This document shows, piece by piece, positions 34,601 through 42,559 of a stretch of 64,000 bases of DNA. The notes under the pieces were generated by a model that did no database searches, was not told the origin of the DNA, and saw nothing but the letters and a program-made list of their open reading frames with translations. Numbering within the stretch: the first letter of the stretch is position 1; every line of letters begins with the position of its first letter. Source of the DNA: Streptomyces lanatus. Lineage in GTDB: Bacteria; Actinomycetota; Actinomycetes; Streptomycetales; Streptomycetaceae. A program made the position numbers and the translations under genes. The DNA is taken from assembly GCF_014655715.1 (NCBI RefSeq), contig NZ_BNBM01000001.1:870742-934741 (forward strand), given 5' to 3'.

Positions 34601-35604
34601 TTCTTCGCCTCCGGGTCGACGTTGTAGAACACCACGCCGGACGTGAACTTGAAGATGAGTCCGGTGGCGATGAGGATCAGGACGAAGAGCACCCACAGCA
34701 GCGCGGAGGCGTAGCCGTAGCGGCCGAGCGCGAAGTACTGCGCGAAGACGTGCATCATGTAGAGGTAGTTGGACTGCGGGATCGTGGTGATGCCGCTGGT
34801 GTCCTGGAGCGGGGCCAGCAGCATCGGCATGATCGTCTGCACCGAGGCGATCATCCCGGTCACCGTCTGGAAGAGCAGGACGGGCGACAGCAGAGGCACG
34901 GTGATACTGCGGAAGGTGCGCCACGCGCTCGCCCCGTCGATACGGGCGGCCTCGTGGAGTTCCCGGGGTACGTCCTGGAGCCCGGCCAGCGAGATGATCA
35001 TGACGTTTCCGGCGCTCCAGAGCACCGTCATCAGCAGTACGTAGCGGACGTAGGGGTCGGCGAGCCAGCCGATGGCCTCGAAGCCGAAGAAGGTCATGAC
35101 GCCGTTGGTGGCGCCGGAGTTCGGGTCGAAGAGCAGCTTGAAGGCGAGGCCCGCGCCGACCGGCGGCACCACGGCGGGCAGATACAGCAGGGTGCGGAAG
35201 ACACCGCGCGCCTTGATCGGCCGGTTGACCAGGACGGCGAGGGCGAGTCCTGCTGCGATCGACAGCGGTACTGAGGTCACCGCGAACAGGCCCGCGCGCC
35301 CCAGGGCGTCCCACGTGACCGGGTCATTGAACAGCTCGCGGTAGTTGCCGAGTCCGACGTACTTCCAGTTGGGCGAGATGCCGTCGAACGTGGTGAAGCT
35401 CAGCCACAGCGCGTACGCCATCGGCGCGATCGTCAGCAGCAGGAACCCGATGATCCAGGGCGAGGTGAACAGGTAGAACGCCCGGTGCCTGCGCGCGGTC
35501 ATCGAGAGCCGCCGCCTGCCCGTGGCCGGTGCGCGTCCGGCAGCGCTCGCCGCGGCGCGGCCGCTGGGCCGGTCCGCGACCGGGGACATCTGATCGACCG
35601 TCAT
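34597..35604 (-). CDS. ABC sugar permease, MalF type
   Basis: 335 residues, with six membrane segments after a basic cytoplasmic head (RRRLSMTARRHRAFYLFTSP). EAA loop: ELHEAARIDGASAWRTFRSI. The ATG at 35604 overlaps the stop of the binding-protein gene (ATGA), and its own stop overlaps the next permease start. Partner of the MalG-type permease in a heterodimeric channel. Confidence 0.92.
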   Translation of the reverse strand: MTVDQMSPVADRPSGRAAASAAGRAPATGRRRLSMTARRHRAFYLFTSPWIIGFLLLTIAPMAYALWLSFTTFDGISPNWKYVGLGNYRELFNDPVTWDALGRAGLFAVTSVPLSIAAGLALAVLVNRPIKARGVFRTLLYLPAVVPPVGAGLAFKLLFDPNSGATNGVMTFFGFEAIGWLADPYVRYVLLMTVLWSAGNVMIISLAGLQDVPRELHEAARIDGASAWRTFRSITVPLLSPVLLFQTVTGMIASVQTIMPMLLAPLQDTSGITTIPQSNYLYMMHVFAQYFALGRYGYASALLWVLFVLILIATGLIFKFTSGVVFYNVDPEAKK

Positions 35605-36950
35605 CCCACCTGCTCCTTACCGCGCTTCAGCTGCTCGTTGATCGCCGAGTTCAGGCTCCCTGCGAGGGTGTCGACGGAGATCTGGCCCTTCATCGCGGCG
35701 GGGGCGATCTGGTTGAAGAGGGCGTCGATCGCGTCCGCCCTGGTGTACGGGGTGAAGGAGACGACCGAGAAATGCTTCAGCTCGTTCTCCTGCACCTTCA
35801 GGACCCGCTTCTGGTACTCCTCCTGCGCCGGCATCAGCGGCCGCAGCGACTTCAGCGACGGAATGCCCCAGCCGCCGGAGGCACGCGCCTTGGCCGGTGC
35901 CTCGCCGAAGAACCACTCGAATACGCGCCACGCGGCGTCCTTGTTCTTCGCCCCGCGCGGCATCCACAGCCCGGTGCCGCCCTGACAGGCACTGATCCGC
36001 TCACCGCCCGCGAACACCGGGGCCGGCGCCAGCCGGGACACCTCCGCCAGCTTCTTCTCGGGGTAGATCATGCCGCCCAGCCAATAGCCGGAGTTCGACA
36101 TGCCGAGCCGCCCGGCCTGATAGGTGGGCCCGTCCCAGCCGTTGGGGTCGGGCTGGATCTGGCTCGGGCCGACCTTGGTCTTGCAGTAGTCGATGTACCA
36201 GGTCAGCGCCTTGCGGGCCTCGGGCGTGGTGAAGTCGACCCGGGAGAAGTCATCGCTGAAGAGGCTGCCGCCGGCGGACGCCGTCATGGTCGTCAGGAGC
36301 GTGGACCGGGTCAGGCCGTTGAAACTGCCGCCGAACACGGTGGTCTGGCCGCTCTTGCGCTGCACGAGCCGCTTGGCGTTCTCCAGCCACTCCTCGTACG
36401 TGATCGGCTCGAGCTCCGACGGGTAGTCGACGCCCCCCTTGTCGAACGCCGAGGTGTTGTACCAGAACATGGAGTCCTGGGAGAAGTCCTTGGCCATGCC
36501 GTAGCGCGGGCCCTTGCCCTGGGTACGGCCGTCGAACCGCCACAGGTCGTTCACGGGGTCGAGGTCGTCGAGCTTGAGGACGTCGCTCCGGGCGAAGTAG
36601 GGGTCCAGGTCCTGTGCCACGTCACGCGCCGCGAAGTACGGCAGGTCCACGGCACCGACGCCGCGCACCAGGTCGGGCGGGTTGCCGCTGGTGAGCATCG
36701 CGATCAGCTTGGTGATGTCGTACTTCACCAGGGCGATCTTGATGCCGAGTTCCTTCTTCGCCTGCTGGACCTGCTCCGGGAGGATGTCCCCGGAGTTGAC
36801 CATCACGGTCACGGTCTCGCCGGAGCCGCTGACGCCGCTCGACACCTGCATCGCGCAGCCGCTCAGCGCTGCAGCGCCGGCCGCGGCGCCACCTGCGGAG
36901 AGACTCAGAAATCGGCGGCGGCTCACGGAGGCACCGGCCTGTGGGCGCAT
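35601..36950 (-). CDS. sugar-binding lipoprotein of the pectin-locus ABC importer
   Basis: 449 residues from ATG 36950 with GGAGG upstream. The signal sequence combines a twin-arginine motif (SRRRFLSLS) with a lipobox (AALSGC), so it is probably a Tat-exported lipoprotein. Family 1 extracellular solute-binding fold: TVTVMVNSGDILPEQVQQAK, KDFSQDSMFWYNTSAFDKGG, YEEWLENAKRL, ACQGGTGLWMPRGAKNKDAA. It is the first gene of a long minus-strand run that includes secreted lyase-fold and GH28-like enzymes. The ligand is probably their oligosaccharide product (inference). Confidence 0.9.
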   Translation of the reverse strand: MRPQAGASVSRRRFLSLSAGGAAAGAAALSGCAMQVSSGVSGSGETVTVMVNSGDILPEQVQQAKKELGIKIALVKYDITKLIAMLTSGNPPDLVRGVGAVDLPYFAARDVAQDLDPYFARSDVLKLDDLDPVNDLWRFDGRTQGKGPRYGMAKDFSQDSMFWYNTSAFDKGGVDYPSELEPITYEEWLENAKRLVQRKSGQTTVFGGSFNGLTRSTLLTTMTASAGGSLFSDDFSRVDFTTPEARKALTWYIDYCKTKVGPSQIQPDPNGWDGPTYQAGRLGMSNSGYWLGGMIYPEKKLAEVSRLAPAPVFAGGERISACQGGTGLWMPRGAKNKDAAWRVFEWFFGEAPAKARASGGWGIPSLKSLRPLMPAQEEYQKRVLKVQENELKHFSVVSFTPYTRADAIDALFNQIAPAAMKGQISVDTLAGSLNSAINEQLKRGKEQVG

Positions 36951-37002
36951 GAGCGCACCACCTCCTGCTTGGTTCGTTTGAACCCGTTGCCGGTGAATCC
37001 TT

Positions 37003-37016
37003 GGCAACCGGTTGCT
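37003..37016. promoter_or_regulatory. LacI-type operator, transporter side
   Basis: GGCAACCGGTTGCT matches the perfect palindrome at 24175 in 13 of 14 bases. It lies downstream of the minus-strand promoter in the leader of the binding-protein gene, where a bound repressor would block elongation or initiation. Confidence 0.7.
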
Positions 37017-37102
37017 GTGCATTGGGGCAGAGCTTCTGCCGGACGGGAAACGGCGTCAAGAGCCTTGGCGAACTTTCGAAAAGACTCCGAGGGGCCGTAG
37101 AA

Positions 37103-37116
37103 GGAAACCGGTTGCC
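37103..37116. promoter_or_regulatory. LacI-type operator with one variant half-site
   Basis: GGAAACCGGTTGCC matches the 24175 palindrome in 13 of 14 bases. One half is GGCAACC as at 24175. The other is GGAAACC, whose complement GGTTTCC also appears before the second LacI gene (38702-38708). Confidence 0.65.
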
Positions 37117-37166
37117 GACATCGGGGACGATGCCAGGGGCTCGTGAGGGTGCATGACCAGCTCCCG

Positions 37167-37178
37167 GAAACCGCTTTC
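37167..37178. promoter_or_regulatory. LacI-type dyad, middle of the control region
   Basis: GAAACCGCTTTC is a CG-centred dyad with one mismatched pair, intermediate between the GGTTGCC-type sites and the GCGCTTTC-type sites. Position is far from either predicted promoter, so it could support repressor looping (inference). Confidence 0.45.
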
Positions 37179-37288
37179 AACCCGCCCTCTGCGCAGGTCC
37201 GAGGCACCAGGGGCAACACAGGAGACCCCGCTCCGCAACAAGCCCCCCACCACGGCGATTGACCGACTCCCCCGGCAGATCTACGGTA

Positions 37289-37300
37289 GAAGGCGCTTTC
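37289..37300. promoter_or_regulatory. LacI-type operator at the dehydrogenase promoter start
   Basis: GAAGGCGCTTTC matches GAAAGCGCTTTC in 11 of 12 bases. It covers the expected transcription start (about 37294) of the TTGACC-N17-TACGGT promoter, the classic position for repression. Confidence 0.6.
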
Positions 37301-37358
37301 AGAAAATGTTTCCACTCCACAGCGTCAGTCACGTCTCAACCAGTGCCTCAGGAGAGCT

Positions 37359-38372
37359 ATGCCCAGCCCCCACCTGCCGAGGGCCGTGTTCGCGATGGAT
37401 CCGGTGCACCTCCCCCTGCTCTTCCCGCCGCCGCTCATGGCCCGGCTGAGGAAGGCGGCCGAGATCGACCCGGAGCTCGTCGTACGGGACTTCACCGACC
37501 CCGCCGCGGCCGAGGCCCTCGCCCGGACCGAGGTGCTCGTCACCGGCTGGGGATGCCCGCACCTCGACGCCGACGTCCTCACCGCCATGCCCGCGCTGCA
37601 TGTCGTGCTGCACGCCGCCGGCTCGGTCCGCTCGCTGGTCGGCGACGCGCTGTGGAAGGCCGGCGTCTCCGTGTCCAGCGCCGTGACCGGAAACGCGCTG
37701 CCGGTCGCCGAGTACACGCTCGCGATGATCCTGCTCGCCGGGAAGGACACCTTCCGCCACCGGGAGCGCTTCCGCACCACGCACACCTATCCGACGCAGG
37801 CCGAGACCGCCGGCACCGGCAACGTCGGCCGTCGCGTCGGCGTCATCGGAGCGTCCCGGGTCGGCAGACGCCTGCTGGAGCTGCTGCGACCGTTCGACTT
37901 CACGGTGCTGCTGCACGATCCATACGTCAGCGCGGGCGAAGCGGCCGAGCTGGGCGCGGAGTTGCTGTCCCTGGAGGACCTGCTGCGGCACAGCGACATC
38001 GTGAGCCTGCACGCGCCGGACATCCCGGAGACGTACCGGATGCTGGACGGGGGGCGGCTGGCTCTCATCCGGGACGGTGGGGTCTTGATCAATACCTCGC
38101 GGGGGGCGCTGATCGATCCCGAGGCGCTGACGGATGAGCTTGTTTCCGGGCGGGTGCACGCGGTGCTGGATGTGACCGAGCCGGAGCCGCTGCCCGCGGG
38201 GTCGCCGCTGTACCACCTGCCCAACGTCTTCCTCACACCGCATATCGCCGGGTCGCTCGGGAACGAGCTGGAGCGGCTGGGGCGGATCGTGGTGGAGGAG
38301 CTGGAGCGGGTGGCGGGTGGGAGAGCGCTGGAGCATGAGGTGCGGAGGGGGGATTTGGCTCGGGTGGCTTGA
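37359..38372 (+). CDS. D-isomer-specific 2-hydroxyacid dehydrogenase family protein
   Basis: 337 residues, ATG 37359 preceded by GGAGAG. Rossmann domain with VGVIGASRVGRRLLELLRPF for NAD(P) binding. Catalytic Arg in LINTSRGALIDPEALTDEL, Glu in VLDVTEPEPLPAGSPLYHLP, His in VFLTPHIAGSLGNELERLG. It reduces a 2-oxoacid or oxidises a D-2-hydroxyacid. A LacI-type operator covers its promoter, so it is likely induced with the transporter and may process a sugar-acid product such as a ketodeoxy acid (inference). Confidence 0.87.
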   Translation: MPSPHLPRAVFAMDPVHLPLLFPPPLMARLRKAAEIDPELVVRDFTDPAAAEALARTEVLVTGWGCPHLDADVLTAMPALHVVLHAAGSVRSLVGDALWKAGVSVSSAVTGNALPVAEYTLAMILLAGKDTFRHRERFRTTHTYPTQAETAGTGNVGRRVGVIGASRVGRRLLELLRPFDFTVLLHDPYVSAGEAAELGAELLSLEDLLRHSDIVSLHAPDIPETYRMLDGGRLALIRDGGVLINTSRGALIDPEALTDELVSGRVHAVLDVTEPEPLPAGSPLYHLPNVFLTPHIAGSLGNELERLGRIVVEELERVAGGRALEHEVRRGDLARVA

Positions 38373-38426
38373 GGGGGGTGGGGTTGGTTGGGTCGGGGCG
38401 GGTTGGGGTGGGGTCGGTTGGGGTGG
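38373..38426 (+). repeat. G-rich tract, possible G-quadruplex
   Basis: Starting at the stop codon of the dehydrogenase, the plus strand is almost all G and T in repeats of the form GGGGTTGG, GGGTCGGGG, GGGTTGGGG. At least six runs of three or more G are spaced by one to four bases. It encodes nothing in frame and could fold as a quadruplex in DNA or in the 3' end of the mRNA. Confidence 0.6.
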
Positions 38427-38739
38427 CCTGACTTGCCGGGCCTTGCAGCTGGCGTGCCGAATGTCTGGGTCGGTCGCCTTCGGGGGCGCCACATGTCGGT
38501 GTCGAGAGGCCGATCGTGCTCGGCGCTTCGCGCCTCCGCGCGTTCGGCCTCTCGACACCGACGCGCCCCCTGCGGCTCCCTCCCGGCCGGCGCGTGGGCT
38601 CAGTGGGAGTTGGTGGGCCGTTGCTCGGCGTCGGATGGGTGCTGGGGGCCTGAGTGGGGCGGGGCAACGGCTGTCCTGGTCCTCGGTAAACGATGGGATA
38701 CGGTTTCCGTGAGGTGGGCGAGGGTGAAGGAGCCGCAGG
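38427..38739. other. remainder of the intergenic gap before the second LacI gene
   Basis: Besides the 89-nt palindrome, this stretch holds a promoter-proximal segment with GGTAAACG (38685-38692) and CGGTTTCCG (38701-38709), half-sites of the CG-centred LacI type just upstream of the GTG at 38740. No coding ORF is supported. Confidence 0.45.
38482..38570. repeat. long interrupted palindrome, possible dispersed intergenic repeat
   Basis: GTCGGTGTCGAGAGGCCGA (38495-38513) is the exact reverse complement of 38544-38562, giving 19-bp perfect arms. The 30-nt loop has its own stem, GGCGC-TTC-GCGCC (38522-38534). Outside the arms GGGGGCGC (38482-38489) pairs with GCGCCCCC (38563-38570) across a 5-nt bulge. 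The whole 89-nt unit lies between the dehydrogenase and the second LacI gene. I believe similar palindromes recur in Streptomyces intergenic DNA, but I cannot check. It may also serve as a terminator for the dehydrogenase. Confidence 0.65.
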
Positions 38740-39828
38740 GTGAGTCAGCGCAAGGCGGCCGGTGACGTCGGCCGGGCCACCATCCGGGACGTGGCGGAGC
38801 GCGCCGGGGTCTCGGTTGCCAGCGTGTCGCGGGTGCTGTCCGGCAACTACCCGGTGTCGGAGGATCTGCGCCGACGGGTGATGAAGGTCGTCCGGGACCT
38901 GGACTACGTCACCAACGCCCACGCCCGCTCGCTGGCCGGCGGCGGCACACCCACCGTGGCGATCCTCATCAACAACATCACCGGCGCCGCCTTCGCCCAT
39001 GTGGCGAAGGGCGTGGAGGGCGCCGCCACCCTGCGCGGCTGGCTCTCGCTCGTGGGGACGACCGGGGACGACCCGGAGCGGGAGCTCGCGCTCGTCAACC
39101 TCATGCGCCAGCAGGGTGTCGCGGCCGTGGTGCTGCTGGGCGGCGCCTACGACTACGACGAGTACCAGCTGCGCATGGCCAGGTTCGCCCGCTCGCTGGA
39201 CGCGGCCGGGTCCCATCTGGTCCTCGTCGGCAGGCCACCGCTGGAGGGCGACGTACCGGCCACGACCGTCGACTACGACAACGAGGGCGGCGCCTACGCC
39301 ATGGCCAGCCACCTGCTGTCGGCCGGGCACCGCAAGGTCCTCGTGCTGCCTGGTCATGCCGAACTCACCACCGCACAGGGCAGGTTGAAGGGCGCACGGC
39401 GGGCCTTCGAGGCATACGGCGTGCCCTTCGACCCGGGCATGGTGCGACACGGGCCGTACGACTACGAGCACGGCTACGAGGCCGTGGAGACGGCCCTGGA
39501 GGAAACCCCGGACTTCACGGCCGTGCTCGCGGGGACGGACGTGGTCGCCGCCGGCGCGATGCAGGCCCTGCGCACGGCGGGCCGGCGAGTGCCGGAGGAC
39601 GTGTCGATCGTCGGCTACGACGACATCCCGCTCGCCTCCCAGCTCACCCCCCAACTCACCACCGTCCACGTGCCGTACGAGGAGATGGGCCGCGTCGCCC
39701 TCCGCGCCGTCGCCGACCGCCGCGAGGGCACCGGGGGACGCCGCAAGGGCGGCGACGGCGACCATCTGGTGCTGGGCACCCATGTCGTCGTACGCAACTC
39801 GGTGCGGCCGCCTCTCCGACAGGACTGA
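38740..39828 (+). CDS. LacI-family repressor 2 of the pectin locus
   Basis: 362 residues from GTG 38740 with GAAGGAG upstream. HTH TIRDVAERAGVSVASVSRVL; residues equivalent to LacI 17/18 are Val and Ala, as in GalR. Sugar-binding domain: VAILINNITGAAFAHVAKGV, VDYDNEGGAYAMASHLLSAG, SIVGYDDIPLASQLTPQLTT. Paralogue of the LacI at 24232 but with a different recognition pair, so it should read a related yet distinct operator. Adjacent GGTTTCC half-sites suggest autoregulation. A strong hairpin follows the gene. Confidence 0.92.
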   Translation: MSQRKAAGDVGRATIRDVAERAGVSVASVSRVLSGNYPVSEDLRRRVMKVVRDLDYVTNAHARSLAGGGTPTVAILINNITGAAFAHVAKGVEGAATLRGWLSLVGTTGDDPERELALVNLMRQQGVAAVVLLGGAYDYDEYQLRMARFARSLDAAGSHLVLVGRPPLEGDVPATTVDYDNEGGAYAMASHLLSAGHRKVLVLPGHAELTTAQGRLKGARRAFEAYGVPFDPGMVRHGPYDYEHGYEAVETALEETPDFTAVLAGTDVVAAGAMQALRTAGRRVPEDVSIVGYDDIPLASQLTPQLTTVHVPYEEMGRVALRAVADRREGTGGRRKGGDGDHLVLGTHVVVRNSVRPPLRQD

Positions 39829-39868
39829 CGCCGCTGGGCCGGCCGGCAGGGGCTTCACCGCCCTGTGT

Positions 39869-39906
39869 GACGCCCCCGTCCTCCGACTCCGGGAGGCGGG
39901 GGCGTC
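39869..39906. terminator. bidirectional terminator between convergent genes
   Basis: GACGCCCCCG (39869-39878) pairs with CGGGGGCGTC (39897-39906). The stem continues through CCTCC/GGAGG after a one-base bulge. It lies between the LacI gene and the convergent small secreted protein gene and can serve both. Confidence 0.8.
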
Positions 39907-39918
39907 GTCGTACCTAGC

Positions 39919-40377
39919 TCACGTCTGGCACTGCTTCGTCGCGGCTCCGGTCCAGTTGCTCCAGGCCCCGCCGGCCGGCCTCACATGGACCCGGATTTCG
40001 GCGGTGGCGTTGACGGGGCCGCAGACACGGTCGGAGTTGCCGATCTCGATCGGGCCGATCGTGGACCTACGCTGGACGACCGTGCGGCCGTTGCCGAGCT
40101 TGACCCAGTGGCCTCCTTCGCGGATCCGGAAATACGCTTCGTAGTCGACGTAGGAGGCGTGGGCGCGGGAGTTGGTGATGACGGCGTGGGCGGTGATGTT
40201 CCGCATGAAGACGCGACCGTCCTTCCACCGTTCGGCGGAGATACAGCCCTGTGCGCCGATGTTCTGGGTCGAGACCGCGCCTCCGCAGGCAACGGCGGCG
40301 GCCTGGGCGTCTGCCGGCAGTGCCAGCGCGGTCAGCAGGGCTGCTCCTGCCGTGGCGGCGAGTCGTTTCAGTTTCAT
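39919..40377 (-). CDS. small secreted protein of unknown function
   Basis: 152 residues from ATG 40377 with AGAGGAA upstream. Clear Sec signal (MKLKRLAATAGAALLTALAL to AQAA). The mature protein is about 125 residues, beta-rich, with four cysteines (VACGG, GCISAE, RVCGPV, KQCQT) suggesting two disulphides. No catalytic motif. Streptomycetes export many such small proteins; nothing here ties it to the sugar genes. Confidence 0.75.
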   Translation of the reverse strand: MKLKRLAATAGAALLTALALPADAQAAAVACGGAVSTQNIGAQGCISAERWKDGRVFMRNITAHAVITNSRAHASYVDYEAYFRIREGGHWVKLGNGRTVVQRRSTIGPIEIGNSDRVCGPVNATAEIRVHVRPAGGAWSNWTGAATKQCQT

Positions 40378-40602
40378 GGGTTCCTCTAGGTCGGGGAGTG
40401 GCGAAGACCAGACTGCCAGTCAGACCATGCGCCGGTACTCGTTCCATGGCTTTGCGGCGGTCGGCATCCCGGTCCTCCACGGCTCCGGATCGTCAGCGGT
40501 GATCTCCTCCCGGACGCTCACGGTGGCCGCCGTGAATGCGTCCAGGCCCTCCCGCGGACGGCGATCTCTCTGTCACCCAGTTTCGGGCCCGGCCCCGGCA
40601 CC

Positions 40603-41907
40603 GTGACGCGCGGGAACTACCGTGTCGGAGTGAATCCTGTTGACGTCGAGGTCGTGGCATGTGTGCGGGTCGGTGGCGGGCACCCGGTCGAGCGGTTGGC
40701 CTGCCATCCACGGCTTCCCCTGATCGCCGGTCTCGACTCTGCACGTCCCGCCGTCCACATCTGGGGCTGCGAGGCCGGCCGGCTGCGAGAACTCGGCTCT
40801 GTCGGCGCCGAGTCGAGTCCCTACGGCGATGCCGTCGGCTGGGAGCGGATGGAGCGGACGCCCGCTGTGGCTTGGCATCCGGATCTGCCGCTCCTCATCG
40901 TGTCGGGTGAGGGGGGCGTGGTCCGGTGGACTCCTCGCGGGGTCTCCGGCGTGGAGGGGCTTCCCCCCGGTGCCGGCTACCGCGCCCTGGCATTCGGGCC
41001 GGGCGGTGGGACGTTGTGGGCATCGCCGTCGTCCGGCGCTGAAGACGGTGCATGGGACAGCTCCGACGTACTCGACCTCGATACCCGAACCATCGGCACC
41101 GGCCCGCGTTGGGACACCGGAGTTGCGGAGCATCCCGCCGGCGGGTTGGTGGCCACGCTCGCCAGTGATCAAGGCGCGACGCTCGTGCTCTTCGCGCGGG
41201 TCGACCAGGGGACCGTGCCCGCGACGATGCGGGTGCTGCGGCGGGCGTTGATATTGGACGCCGACGGCTACGAGACGCCGGTCTTCAGCCCGGACGGACG
41301 CCATCTCGCGGTTCGCGGCAACGCCTACGACAATTCGCTGGAGGTGTTCGAGTTCCCTTCGCTCCGGCGTGTTCTGGCGACGACTCTCGGCGAGCCCAGC
41401 CCGGGCTATCCCTACCCGCCGGAGTGGCTCGAGCAGATGCGCGCGTGGTCGCGTCACAACATCGCGTTCGGTTCTTCCCGGCCTGGTGTGCTCTGGGTCG
41501 GAACGCCCACCGGGACGGTCGTCGAAGTCGACGTCGGGACCCGGCAGGCGGTCGAGTTCGACGTGCCGGGCGGCTCCCCGGTCTCCGGGCTGAGCACCAC
41601 GGCGACCGGCGAGCTCGTCATCGCCGGCGGTGGAGGCGATCTGATGCTCGTGTCCGTGCGCTCCGGGTCCGAGAAGACCCCTGGCACGGGCGGCGGCGAG
41701 AAGGCGACGGCGGCAGTCACCGCGTTCCTGGACGCCACCTCCGAGATCCCTGACGACGGCGACCTGGAGACGCACCTCGTCGTGACCGACGGGACCCGCA
41801 CCTGGGAATCGGATGACCTGGAATCCGTGACGACCGCGACCTCGACAGATCCGACCTGGCTGCGACTCCAGGCCGCCATCAACAACGCCGACCGCGATCG
41901 GGCGTAG
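40603..41907 (+). CDS. WD40-like beta-propeller protein
   Basis: 434 residues from GTG 40603 (GTG 40630 also possible; neither has a strong ribosome site). Blades are visible as PAVAWHPDLPLLIVSGEGGV, ETPVFSPDGRHLAVRGN and STTATGELVIAGGGGDLMLV. The acidic C-terminus (LESVTTATSTDPTWLRLQAA) is not part of the propeller. No signal peptide; probably a cytoplasmic protein-interaction scaffold. A broken WD40-like remnant lies convergently downstream. Confidence 0.75.
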   Translation: MTRGNYRVGVNPVDVEVVACVRVGGGHPVERLACHPRLPLIAGLDSARPAVHIWGCEAGRLRELGSVGAESSPYGDAVGWERMERTPAVAWHPDLPLLIVSGEGGVVRWTPRGVSGVEGLPPGAGYRALAFGPGGGTLWASPSSGAEDGAWDSSDVLDLDTRTIGTGPRWDTGVAEHPAGGLVATLASDQGATLVLFARVDQGTVPATMRVLRRALILDADGYETPVFSPDGRHLAVRGNAYDNSLEVFEFPSLRRVLATTLGEPSPGYPYPPEWLEQMRAWSRHNIAFGSSRPGVLWVGTPTGTVVEVDVGTRQAVEFDVPGGSPVSGLSTTATGELVIAGGGGDLMLVSVRSGSEKTPGTGGGEKATAAVTAFLDATSEIPDDGDLETHLVVTDGTRTWESDDLESVTTATSTDPTWLRLQAAINNADRDRA

Positions 41908-41955
41908 GGCGTAGACAGTCCGCCCTACGCAGTGTTGAAGAACGCCCAGCCCTGG

Positions 41956-42559
41956 TCAGCGGCCGACCGCCCAAACCCGTACGGCCGCATCACCGCACCC
42001 CACCGTGACCGCCACGGTCCGCCCCTCCAACTCGGCGAGCTGAACGCCCAGCGCCCCGCCCTCATGCGTGTCGACCGGCCCTCCGAGGGCGTGGCCTCCC
42101 TCCAGGTCCCACGCGCGCAGCACGCTGGTGAAGTCCCGGTCGGGGTAGGGGGCGTAGGTGCAGGTGACGGCGATCGGCTCGCCCCACTCTCCGCTGTCGA
42201 TGTCCCCCAGGACGACGCTGCCGCATCCCCCGGCGCCGACCACGCGAGGGCGACCGCCCACGTTCGTCAGGCCGACAGCCGACAGCATCTCCCCGCCCTC
42301 CGCCAACTCCACATCGGTGCAGCACCGGACGTTGCCCGAGCATCCCGGTCGCCGCGGTGCGATCGCACCTGGCGTTGAGTTCCGCGGTACATGCCGCGGC
42401 GTCGCCGCCGGCGATGTCCCACAGCGCAACGGCCTCCGCCTCGGGGGAGACGAGGAACAGTGACCGTCCGGGAAGTTCCAGCGTGCCGACCGTGTCCACG
42501 TCGAAGTCGTAGTCATCGGCGAAGGCACGGACCGCGCCGTTTTCCAGGTCCCACGTCAT
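41956..42559 (-). pseudogene. frameshifted, truncated WD40-like gene
   Basis: Two overlapping minus-strand frames each carry half of one plausible protein. The 5' frame from ATG 42559 gives MTWDLENGAVRAFADDYDFD and PGRSLFLVSPEAEAVALWDI up to about CDRTAATG. The second frame continues with CSGNVRCCTDVELAEGGEML through EGRTVAVTVGCGDAAVRVWA to the stop at 41956. The switch falls near 42340-42346 and needs a single-base change. The upstream part of a full propeller is missing as well. A sequencing error could explain the frameshift but not the short 5' end. Confidence 0.65.

Larger units (their letters stand above)
36951..37358. promoter_or_regulatory. 408-bp divergent control region with four LacI-type dyads
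   Basis: The region separates the transporter operon (minus) from the dehydrogenase (plus). Minus promoter: TTGACG (37059-37054), 17-nt spacer, GAAGCT (37036-37031). Plus promoter: TTGACC (37259-37264), 17-nt spacer, TACGGT (37282-37287). CG-centred dyads occur at 37003, 37103, 37167 and 37289; each is listed separately. I see no ORF with coding character in this gap. Confidence 0.65.

Noticed and set aside
38482..38570. tRNA-like or CRISPR structure
   Set aside because: A single unit with no spacers, no T-loop or anticodon arm; it is a simple interrupted palindrome.
40378..40602. Small gene in the gap before the WD40-like gene
   Set aside because: Candidate frames have no ribosome site or codon bias; only a short TCACGG/CCGTGA dyad (40518-40535) is seen.
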